Shown: positions 16,032 through 26,534, counted from the stretch's first letter. The stretch is DNA of 64,000 bases from Donghicola mangrovi (GCF_013377535.1 NZ_JABCJE010000010.1:1-64000); one strand, 5' to 3'. Numbers and translations: made by a program. Notes: a model not told the origin generated them from the letters alone.

Positions 16032-18218
16032 ATGCACAACAACCGGCCAGACCAGTTCTCGATGCAGGATGCCGCCCCCCAGCGCCGCGAAAAGCTGGAA
16101 GGGGGCAAGCGGTTTGTCATGCACACAGCGTTCCAGCCCGCGGGCGACCAGCCGACCGCGATCCGCGAGTTGGCAGGCGGCGTTCTGGATGGTGAGCGGG
16201 ATCAGGTTCTGCTGGGGGCGACCGGCACGGGTAAAACGTTTACCATGGCCAAGGTCATCGAGGAGACCCAGCGCCCCGCCATCATTCTGGCGCCCAACAA
16301 AACGCTGGCTGCGCAGCTCTATGGCGAGTTCAAAGGTTTCTTCCCCGAGAACGCGGTCGAATATTTCGTGTCCTACTACGACTATTACCAGCCCGAGGCC
16401 TATGTGCCCCGCAGCGACACCTATATCGAGAAAGAGAGCCAGATTAACGAACAAATCGACCGGATGCGCCACTCGGCCACGCGGGCCCTGCTGGAGCGGG
16501 ACGATGTGATCATCGTGGCCTCGGTGTCGTGTATCTACGGTATCGGCTCGGTCGAGACGTACAACGCCATGACGCAGGACATGCATGTGGGGCAGATGTA
16601 CGACCAGCGGCAGGTGATTTCCGATCTGGTGGCGCAGCAATACCGGCGCAACGACCACGCCTTCCAGCGGGGCAGTTTCCGCGTGCGTGGCGACGTGCTC
16701 GAGGTTTGGCCTGCCCACCTTGAGGACCGCGCGTGGCGCATGAGCTTCTTTGGCGAAGAGCTTGAGGCGCTGACGGAATTTGACCCGCTGACCGGCGAAA
16801 AGACCGACACCTTTGACCGCATACGGATCTATGCGAACTCTCACTACGTGACCCCGCGCCCGACGATGAAACAGGCGATTATCGGGATCAAGGAAGAGCT
16901 GCGCAAACGGCTGGATCAACTGGTCGGCGAGGGTAAATTGCTAGAGGCGCAGCGGCTGGAGCAGCGCACCAACTTTGACCTCGAGATGCTGGAAGCCACC
17001 GGCGTTTGCAACGGGATCGAGAACTATTCCCGCTATCTGACCGGCCGCGCCCCCGGCGAGCCCCCGCCCACCTTGTTCGAATTTATCCCCGACACTGCGA
17101 TCGTGTTTGCGGACGAAAGCCACGTGTCGGTCCCGCAGATCGGCGCGATGTACAAGGGCGACTACCGGCGCAAATTCACGCTGGCCGAGCATGGCTTCCG
17201 CCTGCCCTCTTGCATGGACAACCGCCCCCTGAAGTTCGAGGAATGGGACGCCATGCGCCCCCAATCTGTGTTCGTCAGCGCGACCCCCGCCGCGTGGGAG
17301 CTGGAGCAATCCGGTGGCGTCTTTGCCGAGCAGGTGATCCGACCGACCGGCCTTCTGGACCCGATGGTGGAAATCCGTCCGGTGGAAACGCAGGTGGACG
17401 ATCTGCTTGATGAAATTCGCCGAGTGTCACAGGCAGGCTTCCGGACCTTGGCCACGGTGTTAACCAAGCGTATGGCCGAGGACTTGACCGAGTACCTGCA
17501 CGAACAAGGCATCCGCGTGCGCTACATGCACAGCGACATCGACACGATCGAGCGGATCGAAATCCTGCGCGATCTGCGTTTGGGCGCGTTTGATGTGCTG
17601 GTCGGGATCAACCTGCTGCGCGAGGGTCTGGATATCCCCGAATGTGGCCTCGTGGCCATTCTGGACGCCGACAAAGAGGGTTTCCTGCGATCCGAGACCT
17701 CCTTGATCCAGACCATCGGTCGCGCCGCGCGGAACGCCGAGGGCAAAGTGATCATGTACGCCGACCGCATGACCGGCAGCATGGAGCGCGCGATTGCCGA
17801 GACCAACCGCCGCCGCGAAAAGCAGATCGCCTATAACGAGGAGCACGGGATCACCCCCGCGACGGTCAAAAAGAACGTCGATGACGTGCTGGCGGGCCTT
17901 TACCAAGGCGACACGGACATGTCCCGCGTCACCGCCACGATCGACAAAAAGCATCAGGGCAGCAACATGCAGGCTGTTCTGGAAGGGCTGCGGAACGACA
18001 TGCGCAAGGCGGCCGAGAACCTCGAATTCGAGGAAGCAGCGCGGCTGCGGGACGAGATCAAGCGCCTCGAGGCGGTGGATCTGGCGATTGCCGACGACCC
18101 GATGGCACGCCAGTCCGCCATCGACGCCGCTCAGGATGAGGCGGTCAAGGCGCGCGGCCGCAGCACGGCCGGACGCCCCGGCCAGCGCGGTGGCAATGTG
18201 AAACGGCGGGGGCGTTAA
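16032..18218 (+). CDS. uvrB: UvrABC excinuclease subunit B
   Basis: A 728-residue UvrB, the helicase-like damage-verification subunit of nucleotide excision repair. Walker A is GATGTGKT at residues 62-69. The DNA-clamping beta-hairpin region is [14 protein letters not shown], the Walker B/DEAD-like motif is FADESHV, and motif VI is [13 protein letters not shown] domain near the C-terminus ([20 protein letters not shown]) contacts UvrC. I use the ATG at 16032 because the conserved region begins soon after it; 60 additional codons upstream look non-homologous. Its stop overlaps a small hairpin (CGGGGG/CCCCCG at 18207-18224) without a T-tract, shared with the convergent lipoprotein gene. Confidence 0.97.
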   Translation: MHNNRPDQFSMQDAAPQRREKLEGGKRFVMHTAFQPAGDQPTAIRELAGGVLDGERDQVLLGATGTGKTFTMAKVIEETQRPAIILAPNKTLAAQLYGEFKGFFPENAVEYFVSYYDYYQPEAYVPRSDTYIEKESQINEQIDRMRHSATRALLERDDVIIVASVSCIYGIGSVETYNAMTQDMHVGQMYDQRQVISDLVAQQYRRNDHAFQRGSFRVRGDVLEVWPAHLEDRAWRMSFFGEELEALTEFDPLTGEKTDTFDRIRIYANSHYVTPRPTMKQAIIGIKEELRKRLDQLVGEGKLLEAQRLEQRTNFDLEMLEATGVCNGIENYSRYLTGRAPGEPPPTLFEFIPDTAIVFADESHVSVPQIGAMYKGDYRRKFTLAEHGFRLPSCMDNRPLKFEEWDAMRPQSVFVSATPAAWELEQSGGVFAEQVIRPTGLLDPMVEIRPVETQVDDLLDEIRRVSQAGFRTLATVLTKRMAEDLTEYLHEQGIRVRYMHSDIDTIERIEILRDLRLGAFDVLVGINLLREGLDIPECGLVAILDADKEGFLRSETSLIQTIGRAARNAEGKVIMYADRMTGSMERAIAETNRRREKQIAYNEEHGITPATVKKNVDDVLAGLYQGDTDMSRVTATIDKKHQGSNMQAVLEGLRNDMRKAAENLEFEEAARLRDEIKRLEAVDLAIADDPMARQSAIDAAQDEAVKARGRSTAGRPGQRGGNVKRRGR

Positions 18219-18224
18219 CCCCCG

Positions 18225-18299
18225 TCAGATGAACGGAACGAAGGGCACGCCGCATCCGGCTAGTGCCAGCAAGCCTGCGATCAGAATGAATTTTTTCAT
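18225..18299 (-). CDS. Very small lipoprotein, 24 residues
   Basis: An ORF of 24 codons plus stop, too short for most gene finders. It begins MKKFILIAGLLALAG and has a lipobox ending in Cys16 (LAGC), so the mature peptide would be a lipid-anchored nonapeptide CGVPFVPFI. An AGAGGCAG ribosome binding site precedes the ATG. I recall similar tiny lipoproteins with a GVPFVPFI-like tail in other Rhodobacteraceae, which supports it. It converges on uvrB with six bases between the stops. The function is unknown; such peptides may resemble entericidin-type lipoproteins. Confidence 0.72.
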   Translation of the reverse strand: MKKFILIAGLLALAGCGVPFVPFI

Positions 18300-18430
18300 G
18301 AAACTGCCTCTGGTGGTTTTGTGGTTTGCGGGACCGTGGCAGGCATTTCTGGCGGGCGCAATGCGGCCGTCCGATAGTTTCGCGCCCGTTCGTTAGCCAT
18401 CTGTTAACCCCGATTGCCGAAAGTCGCCCC

Positions 18431-19084
18431 ATGTGGCGGATCGTGGTGTTAGTCCTTTTGTTGCTGGCGAATCCTGCGCTCGGGGGCCCTTGGCCCCGCG
18501 AGAAGGGCAAGGTTTTCACCGCCATGGGCGTCCTAGATAGCGGGGCGGGGTCGTTCTATGGCGAATACGGTTTGGGGGGCGATTGGACTATCGGGGCGGA
18601 CGGGTTCGGAGCGTATGACTACACCGGTCACGCGGCGCTATTTGCCAGCCGATCGTTCGAGTTGAAATCCAGCCGAATGGCGCTGGAGATGGGCGTGCAG
18701 ATGCGCTCGGGCGGATTGATCCCGCTGGACCCTTATGGGCTGTCCTATGGGCTGGATATCAGCCCGCCGGAACTGCGGATCGGCGCTTCTTGGGGGCGTG
18801 GGCTGGCGGTAATGCAGGGCGGATGGTTCACCGTTGGGGCCAGCCGCAGTCTGGGGGCCGAGCCGTTAACCAAGCTCGAAGTGACCCTTGGCGTTTCGTC
18901 CCGCGACTGGTGTAAGGTTTATGCGCAGCTACAGGGCAGCCATTCCTGGCAGCAGACGGACTGGCGGATCGAGGGGGTCGCAGGCGCGAAAATCAGCGAC
19001 ACGCAGGACCTATTGCTGAGCTATAGCGTTGGTCTATCGGGCAGCACGCCAAAGGTGGGCCTAACGATCTGGCAGAATTTCTGA
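18431..19084 (+). CDS. Hypothetical exported protein
   Basis: A 217-residue protein. The N-terminus is a signal peptide (MWRIVVLVLLLLANPALGG). The rest alternates glycine- and aromatic-rich strands (FGAYDYTGHAALFASRSFEL, RIGASWGRGLAVMQGGWF, GLTIWQNF at the very end), the pattern and terminal Phe expected of an outer-membrane beta-barrel. I do not recognise a named family. The ATG is chosen at the signal peptide; the frame extends upstream but would add unlike sequence. The sulfotransferase gene starts about 80 bases later. Confidence 0.68.
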   Translation: MWRIVVLVLLLLANPALGGPWPREKGKVFTAMGVLDSGAGSFYGEYGLGGDWTIGADGFGAYDYTGHAALFASRSFELKSSRMALEMGVQMRSGGLIPLDPYGLSYGLDISPPELRIGASWGRGLAVMQGGWFTVGASRSLGAEPLTKLEVTLGVSSRDWCKVYAQLQGSHSWQQTDWRIEGVAGAKISDTQDLLLSYSVGLSGSTPKVGLTIWQNF

Positions 19085-19167
19085 CCTGTTCACGCCGCAG
19101 CAGGGTAAGCTTCTTTGACGATCTGCCGTTTTGCAATATGCTGGCAAAAAAACGAAACAGGCAATCG

Positions 19168-20052
19168 ATGCGCAAACAACCTACGGTTCTGATCGGACTC
19201 GGGGCCACGAAGTCGGGAACGACGTGGCTCTACCACTATCTGGCCGATCACCCGCAATGCCATGTTCGGTCGCGTAAAGAGTTGCATTATTTCGACAATC
19301 TCGAACCCGAGGCGTTGCAACGCGAGCGGGACAAGGTTGGTAAAAAGGCCGAGGAACTGAGCTTTCGTGCGACCACAGCCAAGGGCGCGCTGCGCACTCG
19401 TGTGCGCAAACGGTTCGACGATGCGCTCGATTGGCTGCTGGTGTTAAACGACACCGATGACGAACGGGACTACGCCTATGTCTGCTTTCTGAAAACGGGC
19501 GCCGAAGGGGCGCCTGTGGTGGCCGACATCACGCCGTCCTATGCGATCCAGTCGGAGGATGTTTACCACCGCATGGCCAAGGTCGCGCCCGATACGCGGT
19601 TCTTATACCTCATGCGTGATCCGGTGGCCCGTTTGTGGAGCCATGTTCGAATGAACGCCGAAAAGTCGAACAAACCCAAGCAGTTCGAGACCCATTGTGC
19701 CGACATGCTGCAGGCGGCCTTGGATGATAAACTGCCCGAGATGCGCGCGCGGGGCGACTATGCCTCTGCGTTGGAAAAGGCGCGCGTTTTGCCCGAGGGG
19801 AAATTCCTGCCGCTCTTTTACGAGGATATTTTTGGCGGCGACGGGTTGCAGCGCCTTTGTGCGTTTGCGGGACTGGATTACGTGCCCGCCGATACAGCCA
19901 AAAAGCATCACGAAGGCAAATCCCTGAAAATGACAGAGGGGCAAGAGCGTGCCGCCTTTGACATGCTCCGCCCCCAATATGATGCGGTCCGTGACTATAT
20001 GGGCACCCTGCCCCGCGCATGGCAGGACAAGGTTAACAAGTTCGGCGGTTAA
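19168..20052 (+). CDS. Sulfotransferase family protein (heparan sulfotransferase-like)
   Basis: A 294-residue PAPS-dependent sulfotransferase. The 5'-phosphosulfate loop is LGATKSGTTWLYHYL (Lys15) and the 3'-phosphate motif is YLMRDPVARLWSHVRM. The layout is that of N-deacetylase/sulfotransferase-type enzymes acting on glycans or lipids. It would add sulfate to a hydroxyl or amine of a surface sugar. The start is uncertain: ATG 19168 has AGG at suitable spacing, ATG 19138 has none. It ends in a 4-base overlap with the convergent beta-helix gene. Confidence 0.85.
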   Translation: MRKQPTVLIGLGATKSGTTWLYHYLADHPQCHVRSRKELHYFDNLEPEALQRERDKVGKKAEELSFRATTAKGALRTRVRKRFDDALDWLLVLNDTDDERDYAYVCFLKTGAEGAPVVADITPSYAIQSEDVYHRMAKVAPDTRFLYLMRDPVARLWSHVRMNAEKSNKPKQFETHCADMLQAALDDKLPEMRARGDYASALEKARVLPEGKFLPLFYEDIFGGDGLQRLCAFAGLDYVPADTAKKHHEGKSLKMTEGQERAAFDMLRPQYDAVRDYMGTLPRAWQDKVNKFGG

Positions 20053-22340
20053 AGCGGCGCGTCAACGCGCGCCGTCAGGGTCACGCGGCCCTTTAACGCT
20101 GTTTCCCACATCAGCTTGACCTTGTCTCCGTTCGAGCCTTGCTCTGGCTCGGCATAGGGGGTGGCCCATTTCACCATGCCCCCCGCCGTGGTCAGGGGCC
20201 CTTCGGCAATCACCGCCTCGACGGAACGGACGCGGCCTTGGAATGGTAGGCTGGGGCCGCAGTCGATGGTCCAAGTGCTGGAGGCGGTGTTCTGATCGAC
20301 CTTTAGAACCAAAGGGTTACGGATCTGGTTGGTGACCGCGTTAAACACGTTACCCTGAACCATGACGTTGTAACTGCGGTCCAGCTTTAGCTCGGCATAG
20401 GTGGTGTCCAGATCCTCGACCCGCTCGATATTGCCGTTCAGCGCGCGGAAGACATTGTTGCCCATGGTCAGGCCGCTGAGGAAATGGCCGGTGCCGTGGG
20501 GGCGCACGATAAAGAAGCGGAACGCCTCTGACACATCATTCACGGTAAAGATGTTACCGTTAATGGTCAGGCCCCCGAACGAGAATTCATCATTCTGCGC
20601 AGGGTCCTGATCGTGCTCGTTGGCCCACAGAATGTAGTTGTTGTCGATGTAGTTGCCGGTGATCGTGGTCTTGCAGTTCGTCTTGCTCAGGATCAGACCG
20701 GCCGATCGGATGCCGTTCGAGGCGCTGTCCCCTTGGAACCAGTGATTGCCGGAAATCATGTTGCCCGCACCGGCCAGCACGATCGAATGTTTGAAGTGAA
20801 CAAAGCGGTTATCGCGGATTTTCACGTCATTGCCGGTGGCGTTCATGGCGATGCTGACGCGCTCGGACACGGTCAGAGGGCTTTCGTCCGACAGGAACTG
20901 GCAGCGGTCGACCATCATGCCTTGGCACCCTTCGCCGGGCGAGGTCAGCGCGCGGTTTTTCGGGCGGGTAAAGACACTGTCGCGGATGTGCAGGCCGATC
21001 CCGGCGGGCGCGATCATCAGGCCACTGGCGCGGCCGTTGCAACGGAACTCGATATCGGAAATGGCGAACTTGGCCAAGTTGCCGAAGCCACTGAAATCCA
21101 GCAGATATTTATAGCGGCGGAAGGTGAAGTTCTGGGTGCCTTCGGCGTCAAACAAAGGGCAGTTCAGGCGCACAGTGCCCGATGCCACGTCAACGGCGCG
21201 CACATACACTTCGCGGCCCACACCTGCGCCTTCGACCAGTGCGCCAACGGGGATATTCGCCACGTTCTGAACGCTGTGCAGGAAATAGGCGTTCGACGGA
21301 TCATAGCTGGCAACCGAGGTCACCACCGTGTCGTCCCAGTCCGAGGAATTCGACGCCTCGATCTGGCCATTCTGGATCACGCGGCGGGTGGCATAGGCGT
21401 CGCGGTTGGGGACAGCGGCTTGCATATCAAGGGGCTCGGTCAGTTGGACGCTGCGCCCGCAGAGGTCTAGCGTGTCATGCGAGCCGCTGTTCAGCAGTGC
21501 TTGAAATGCCTTGGCCAAGCCCTTGGATTCAGACCCGAAAGCGGCGGCATAGGTCACCAGATCCAGATTGCGCTGAAGGGTAAGAATGGCGTCCTTGGGC
21601 ATGACCAGCGTGCCGGAAAACTGCACGCGGTGTTCCAGCGTCAGACTGCTGCCCAGATAGTAGCTGCCGGGCGAGACATAGACCGCGCGCCCATCAGCGG
21701 CGTCATCGGCGGCCAGAAATGCGGCGGTATCGTCGGTGCTGCCATCGCCAACGGCGCCATAGTCACGCACGTCCACCGCGCCCACCAGTTGGGGCAGGAA
21801 CAGGGCGGTTACGTCCTCGATGATCACGTCGTCGATGTGCACGACGCCGCCATTGCCGCCCGTCAGGTCAAAACCGAAATGGCCAGCGGCCGCATCCATG
21901 CCCCAGACCATGTCTACGCCGTCCCGCGCGCCGGTGCCGACGATGCCCGACACCTCGCGGATGGAGCCGTAGCCTGTCAGCGCTTTCGACGGGCCAATCG
22001 CGGTTAATCCGCTGATCGCGGAGCCTGCGCTGTTCACCGGGGTGCCTGCCACGCGCACTTTGGGCAGAGTGCCCGAGATCGCCTTGATCCGGATTCGGAT
22101 GCGCAGGTAGCGGCCCGGAACCATCGGGGTCGCGTCCATGCAGCGCACGCGCTGGGTGCTAGAGGATTTCACGATCTCCAGACAGCCGCCAAAATCCCCG
22201 TCAGCGGTCACGATCGACACGCCGCCCACGGTTTCCAGCGTCTGGCTGCCGGTCAGGCCGTCGCCTGCTGACCAGTTGTACAGACCCTCTTCGAAGGGGA
22301 CGGGCAGCAGGTCATCAGGATCGGTATAGGCAATGGTCAT
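20049..22340 (-). CDS. Large right-handed beta-helix protein, pectate-lyase-3 type
   Basis: A 763-residue protein. Residues about 195-250 contain VDVRDYGAVGDGSTDDTAAF, the signature that opens pectate-lyase superfamily (Pectate_lyase_3) and phage tailspike beta-helices. The body has many repeated coils of asparagine- and glycine-rich strands (GNYIDNNYI, GNNVFRA, GNVFNAV). The N-terminal 190 residues look like a carbohydrate-binding or beta-sandwich module. No signal peptide is visible, so either it is exported by another route or it modifies polysaccharide in a complex. The ATG at 22340 follows AAGGGAAAC. It faces the sulfotransferase gene with overlapping stop codons. Confidence 0.75.
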   Translation of the reverse strand: MTIAYTDPDDLLPVPFEEGLYNWSAGDGLTGSQTLETVGGVSIVTADGDFGGCLEIVKSSSTQRVRCMDATPMVPGRYLRIRIRIKAISGTLPKVRVAGTPVNSAGSAISGLTAIGPSKALTGYGSIREVSGIVGTGARDGVDMVWGMDAAAGHFGFDLTGGNGGVVHIDDVIIEDVTALFLPQLVGAVDVRDYGAVGDGSTDDTAAFLAADDAADGRAVYVSPGSYYLGSSLTLEHRVQFSGTLVMPKDAILTLQRNLDLVTYAAAFGSESKGLAKAFQALLNSGSHDTLDLCGRSVQLTEPLDMQAAVPNRDAYATRRVIQNGQIEASNSSDWDDTVVTSVASYDPSNAYFLHSVQNVANIPVGALVEGAGVGREVYVRAVDVASGTVRLNCPLFDAEGTQNFTFRRYKYLLDFSGFGNLAKFAISDIEFRCNGRASGLMIAPAGIGLHIRDSVFTRPKNRALTSPGEGCQGMMVDRCQFLSDESPLTVSERVSIAMNATGNDVKIRDNRFVHFKHSIVLAGAGNMISGNHWFQGDSASNGIRSAGLILSKTNCKTTITGNYIDNNYILWANEHDQDPAQNDEFSFGGLTINGNIFTVNDVSEAFRFFIVRPHGTGHFLSGLTMGNNVFRALNGNIERVEDLDTTYAELKLDRSYNVMVQGNVFNAVTNQIRNPLVLKVDQNTASSTWTIDCGPSLPFQGRVRSVEAVIAEGPLTTAGGMVKWATPYAEPEQGSNGDKVKLMWETALKGRVTLTARVDAPL

Positions 22341-22437
22341 GGTGTTTCCCTTTTTGCGTGGGCGCACGAGATGCGCTTTGGGCCAAGGGAAGTATCAATG
22401 CCGTTTTAACCGGCTCTTGCGGGGGCGTACGGTGCCC

Positions 22438-22839
22438 TCAGGCAATCGCGCCGTCGATGGCCAGCAGCCGCACGCCGTCGATTTGCCAGCGCCCGTCGAT
22501 CTGGATCATCTTGTATTCCAGCGTGTGCGCCTTGCCCGAGCGGTCCTCGATCACGACGGTCTGGAACAGGGTGCCTTCGCGCTCCGCAAGGCCCAGAAAC
22601 ACTACGGTTCCGGGCCGCCAGACCATAGGGTAGCCGTTCTGGACCATGTGGCCGAACATCTCGGGGCTGCGGAAAATGCCCTGTATCGTCGGGCTGGCAA
22701 AGGTGAACGCCGTCGCCAGATCATCGGACTTGAACGCGTCCAGCTGGTTGCGGATGGTTTGACGAATATCGTCTTGTTGCGCGACAGCGCCGATGGCCGT
22801 TCCCAGCCACAGCGCCGCCGCAATGATCAGTGTCTTCAT
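22438..22839 (-). CDS. DUF4864 family exported protein
   Basis: A 133-residue protein with a signal peptide (MKTLIIAAALWLGTAIGAVA) and a DUF4864 domain (IRNQLDAFKSDDLATAFTFA, then SPTIQGIFRSPEMFGHMV, and a C-terminal sheet ending DGVRLLAIDG). DUF4864 is an NTF2-like fold of unknown role that is common in Rhodobacteraceae. It lies between the beta-helix gene and lysK on the same strand; spacing of about 60-100 bases makes independent transcription possible. Confidence 0.85.
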   Translation of the reverse strand: MKTLIIAAALWLGTAIGAVAQQDDIRQTIRNQLDAFKSDDLATAFTFASPTIQGIFRSPEMFGHMVQNGYPMVWRPGTVVFLGLAEREGTLFQTVVIEDRSGKAHTLEYKMIQIDGRWQIDGVRLLAIDGAIA

Positions 22840-22896
22840 GGCACGCCTCCTCTCCTCTACAGGACGAGGTAGCGCGCCTTTTGGTTTCAGCCAGAG

Positions 22897-24474
22897 TTAG
22901 CCGAGATTGCCCGCCAGACCCTGTTCGATCAGGGCGATGGTCTCGTTCAGGCCGTAGAGCGCGATGAAGCCGCCGAAACGGGGGCCTTGGCTCTGACCCA
23001 GCAGCACTTCGTAGATCGCTTTGAACCAGTCACGCAGGTTCTCGAAGTTGTGGTCCTTGCCCACTGCGAACACGAGGCTTTGCAGCTCTTCGGCGTCCAT
23101 CGCGCCTTCGTAGCCCTGAAGGCGACCCAGCAGATCCTGCAGCGCGGCGCGTTCCTGTTCGGTCGGCGCGCGGAAGGTTTTCGTGGGTTTCACGAAGTCG
23201 TTGTAGTAGCGCACGGCGAAACCGGCGGCCGCATCCAGATCGGGATGGGTTTCTGCGGTGGCTTCCGGCGCATAGCGGCGGATGAAGCCCCACATGGTTT
23301 CCTTGTCCTGCGCACCGGCAGCGGAGGCCAGGTTCAGCAGCATCGAGAACGGCACAACCATCTTTGACTCAGGCACATCGCCGCCGTGGATGTGGAACAC
23401 GGGGTTGTTGACCCGCTGGTCCATGTCCTGATCCGCATAGGCGCGCAGCTGCTGGTGGTACTCGTCCATCGCCTTGGGGATCACGTCAAAGTGCATACGC
23501 TTTGCGGTCTTGGGCTTTTGGTACATGAAGTACGACAGGCTCTCGGTCGAGGCATAGGTCAGCCATTCGTCGATCGACAGACCGTTGCCCTTGGACTTCG
23601 AGATTTTCTCGCCGTTCTGGTCAAGGAACAGTTCATAGGTGAAGTGCTCGGGCGGACGCACGCCAAGGGTCCGGCAGATACCGTCATAGATCGGCGTGTT
23701 GGTGCTGTGGTCCTTGCCGTACATTTCAAAGTCCACGTCCAGCGCGGCCCAACGGGCGCCGAAGTCGGGCTTCCACTGCAGCTTTACGTTGCCGCCGGTC
23801 ACGGGCAGGGTCCATTCCTTGCCGTCTTCGTCGTCAAAGGTGATGGTGCCGTTCACGGCATCCACGTTCTTCATCGGAACGTACAGAACGCGGCCGGTTT
23901 CGGGGTGGATCGGCAAGAAGATCGAGTAGGTCGCCGCGCGTTCATCCCGCAGGGACTTCAGCATGATCTTCATCAGATCATCGTATTTCGCAGCGGCGCG
24001 CAGCAGAATCTCGTCGAATTTGCCGGATTTGTAGAATTCGGTCGCCGAGTAGAACTCGTACTCGAACCCGAAGGTATCGAGGAAGCGGCGCAGCATCGCG
24101 TTGTTGTGGTGACCAAAGCTTTCGTACTGCTCGAACGGGTCCGGAACAGCGGTCAGCGGTTTCTGGATGTTCGCGTACAGCAGTTCCTGGTTTGGTACGT
24201 TCTCGGGCACTTTGCGCATGCCGTCCATGTCGTCCGAGAAACAGATCAGGCGGGTCGGGATATCGCTGATCACCTCGAAGGCGCGACGGATCATGGTGGT
24301 CCGTGCTACTTCGCCAAAGGTGCCGATATGCGGCAGACCCGAGGGGCCATAGCCGGTTTCGAACAGCACGTAGCCCTTCTCCGGCGGTGCCTTTTCATAG
24401 CGTTTCAGCAGCTGGCGCGCTTCTTCAAAGGGCCAGGCTTTCGAACGCATTGCGGCTTCGCGCAGTTCAGACAT
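22897..24474 (-). CDS. lysK: Lysyl-tRNA synthetase, class I
   Basis: A 525-residue class I LysRS, the form used by archaea and many alphaproteobacteria instead of the class II enzyme. The HIGH motif is [12 protein letters not shown] (residues 44-55) and the KMSKS motif is KISKSKGNG (290-298). Length and motifs are normal. It charges tRNA-Lys in the cytoplasm and is presumably essential if no class II copy exists. It is divergent from the TerB-like gene, with a 122-base spacer. Confidence 0.96.
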   Translation of the reverse strand: MSELREAAMRSKAWPFEEARQLLKRYEKAPPEKGYVLFETGYGPSGLPHIGTFGEVARTTMIRRAFEVISDIPTRLICFSDDMDGMRKVPENVPNQELLYANIQKPLTAVPDPFEQYESFGHHNNAMLRRFLDTFGFEYEFYSATEFYKSGKFDEILLRAAAKYDDLMKIMLKSLRDERAATYSIFLPIHPETGRVLYVPMKNVDAVNGTITFDDEDGKEWTLPVTGGNVKLQWKPDFGARWAALDVDFEMYGKDHSTNTPIYDGICRTLGVRPPEHFTYELFLDQNGEKISKSKGNGLSIDEWLTYASTESLSYFMYQKPKTAKRMHFDVIPKAMDEYHQQLRAYADQDMDQRVNNPVFHIHGGDVPESKMVVPFSMLLNLASAAGAQDKETMWGFIRRYAPEATAETHPDLDAAAGFAVRYYNDFVKPTKTFRAPTEQERAALQDLLGRLQGYEGAMDAEELQSLVFAVGKDHNFENLRDWFKAIYEVLLGQSQGPRFGGFIALYGLNETIALIEQGLAGNLG

Positions 24475-24596
24475 TTTCCGTTTCTCCGTAGGTGACTATG
24501 AGCGGCGAGGGTCCGCACATTTCCGCTCTCCCTATTGCGAGGGGGCTCAGGCGTCAATAATCTCATGGGGAAAGGCCGTATTTGAAAGGAAACAAC

Positions 24597-25022
24597 GTGA
24601 CCGAAGAAGTCCAGCACATCATCAGCGCCCAAGACGCTCTGGTCGCCATCATGGTAGCGATTTCGGCCTCGGACGAAGACATGCGCACTGCCGAGCTGGT
24701 GGAAATCCAGAACTCGGTCAACATGCTGCCGGTTTTTGCCGAATATGACACGGACCGCATCGCGCGCATCACCGAACTGGTGTTCGAGCTCTTCGAACAA
24801 GAGGACGGTCTGGATGCCCTGTTCGGCCTGATCCGCGAAGCTTTGCCCGAAAAGCTGAACGAAACCGCCTATGCACTGGCCTGTGACGTGGCCGCAGCGG
24901 ACGGGCATCTGTACGAGACAGAGCTGCGTTTGCTCGAGGAAATGCGCTACGAGCTGAACATCGACCGTCTGCACGCCGCAGCGATCGAGCGCGGCGCCCG
25001 CGCCCGTCACATGACCGAATAA
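24597..25022 (+). CDS. TerB-like (tellurite-resistance fold) protein
   Basis: A 141-residue all-helical protein of the TerB/COG3793-like family. The core has the acidic pattern EVQHIISAQDALVAIMVA, then SASDEDMRTAELVEIQNSV, and the second half AYALACDVAAADGHLYETEL. The acidic AxADG loops suggest metal binding. The name reflects the fold; resistance to tellurite is not implied. I chose GTG 24597 with AAAGGAAA before it over a TTG five codons upstream. Its stop abuts that of the convergent carboxypeptidase gene with no base between. Confidence 0.8.
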   Translation: MTEEVQHIISAQDALVAIMVAISASDEDMRTAELVEIQNSVNMLPVFAEYDTDRIARITELVFELFEQEDGLDALFGLIREALPEKLNETAYALACDVAAADGHLYETELRLLEEMRYELNIDRLHAAAIERGARARHMTE

Positions 25023-26534
25023 TCAGGCGTCGTAGACAGCGCCCCAGCGCTGGATGAGCGCCTGCTGCAACGCTTTGGCCCGCCGGTTCCAGGTTTTACC
25101 GCCCGGCGGGCTTTCTTTCTGGAACTCGGTCAGGGTGGCGCGTTTCGGCAAATCCGCTGCGAAAATCGCGAAGGTCAGATCGCGCCCCTTGGCCGTGGTG
25201 ATATAGCCCCCCAGCCCGCTGGCAAAGTTCAGGGTGCCGGTTTTGGCGTGAACGTTCAGCTGGCTGGTCGGGATGGCCTTGCCCTGGGGGTCGGTCATGG
25301 GGATCGACTTCATCAGATGGGGCAGCAGGCCGCGATGCACGGCACCGGTATAGGCCTGCGCCAGCCCCGCCGCCGTCACCCGCGATTCGGCCCCGAGACC
25401 CGAGTGATCGACGAACTTGCAGCCCTTCATCCCCAGTCGGCTTTCGGCCCAAGCGGTCATCAGCTGACCCGAGGCACGCAGGCTGCTGACCTGCCCTGCC
25501 CGCTTGATGCTGGCCGTCAGACCCGCGATTTCGGCGGTCAGGTTGGTGGAATACTTCAGGCAGCTTTTCAGAACGTCCTGCAAAGGCTCGCTGCTGCGCT
25601 GCGCCAGAACACTGCCGCGCGGCGCACTGCGGGTGACCTGAGGCTTGGGCAGGTTAATTCCGTGGCTGCGGGCAAAGACCTGCAGAACCTCGCCTGCATA
25701 AAGCTCGGGTTTGCGCACGGGCAACCAACGTGCCCCGCCATTCCCCAAAGCGCCGCTGGCCACGGTCCAGCTGTCAGCAGCACCCAGATCCTTGTAGGTA
25801 AACACCGGCAGATCGCGCTGTGCGATGCTGATCTTGGCCATGGTGACATCGGGGCGGTAGTGATCCGACCGCGCATCCATCGTCATGGCATAGCCCTTGG
25901 CCGCGCGTTTCCATTCGAAATGCACGCGGTTGTAGTTCAGGTTCAGCCCTGAAATCGGCGGGTTATATCCGGCGTAGTCCGGCTGGTCCTTGTCGATCTC
26001 TACCGTAAAGGGCAGCGCGCCGCCATAGACCAGAAACTTGCCCCGAACCTCTCGGATACCGGCGGCCTTCAGCTGTTTCGCCAGATCGGCCATGCCGTCG
26101 GTGTCCAAAGTCGGATCGCCGCCGCCTGCCAAAACCAGATCGCCGTTCACCACGCCGCCCGATACGGAGCCAACCGCAATGATCCGCGTGTGGAACCTGT
26201 AGGCCGGCCCCAAGGTTTCCAGCGCGTAAACCGCCGTGACCGATTTCGCCACGCTTGCGGGGGGCAGACCGCCAGCGACTTCGCGCGCCTCTAGCACCTG
26301 ACCGGTGCGGGCATCGGCCACCGCATAGATCACCTGACCCGACAGCCCCGCATTCGCAAGCAAGCTATCTGCGGCGGGCAGGACAACCTTGGTCCCGCCA
26401 GAGGCCGCACCGGCACCGGGGCGCAACTGGGGACGCAAGGATTGGGCAAGCCCCGCTGCATCGGCCGTTGCAACTTGCAAAGCCGTTGCGCCAAGCGCGC
26501 CAACAAAGAAACGACGAGAAACAGCATGTACCAT
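25023..26534 (-). CDS. dacB: D-alanyl-D-alanine carboxypeptidase/endopeptidase, PBP4 type (S13)
   Basis: A 503-residue low-molecular-mass penicillin-binding protein of the S13 family. The active-site SxxK is PPASVAKSV (Ser94, Lys97), SxN is KYSTNLTAE, and KTG is HAKTGTLNF. It trims or cross-links peptidoglycan stem peptides in the periplasm. The start at the ATG at 26534 gives a twin-arginine-like N-terminus (SRRFFVGALG) and a signal region ending ATADAAG; the longer frame adds 12 residues. It faces the TerB-like gene tail to tail. Confidence 0.9.
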   Translation of the reverse strand: MVHAVSRRFFVGALGATALQVATADAAGLAQSLRPQLRPGAGAASGGTKVVLPAADSLLANAGLSGQVIYAVADARTGQVLEAREVAGGLPPASVAKSVTAVYALETLGPAYRFHTRIIAVGSVSGGVVNGDLVLAGGGDPTLDTDGMADLAKQLKAAGIREVRGKFLVYGGALPFTVEIDKDQPDYAGYNPPISGLNLNYNRVHFEWKRAAKGYAMTMDARSDHYRPDVTMAKISIAQRDLPVFTYKDLGAADSWTVASGALGNGGARWLPVRKPELYAGEVLQVFARSHGINLPKPQVTRSAPRGSVLAQRSSEPLQDVLKSCLKYSTNLTAEIAGLTASIKRAGQVSSLRASGQLMTAWAESRLGMKGCKFVDHSGLGAESRVTAAGLAQAYTGAVHRGLLPHLMKSIPMTDPQGKAIPTSQLNVHAKTGTLNFASGLGGYITTAKGRDLTFAIFAADLPKRATLTEFQKESPPGGKTWNRRAKALQQALIQRWGAVYDA

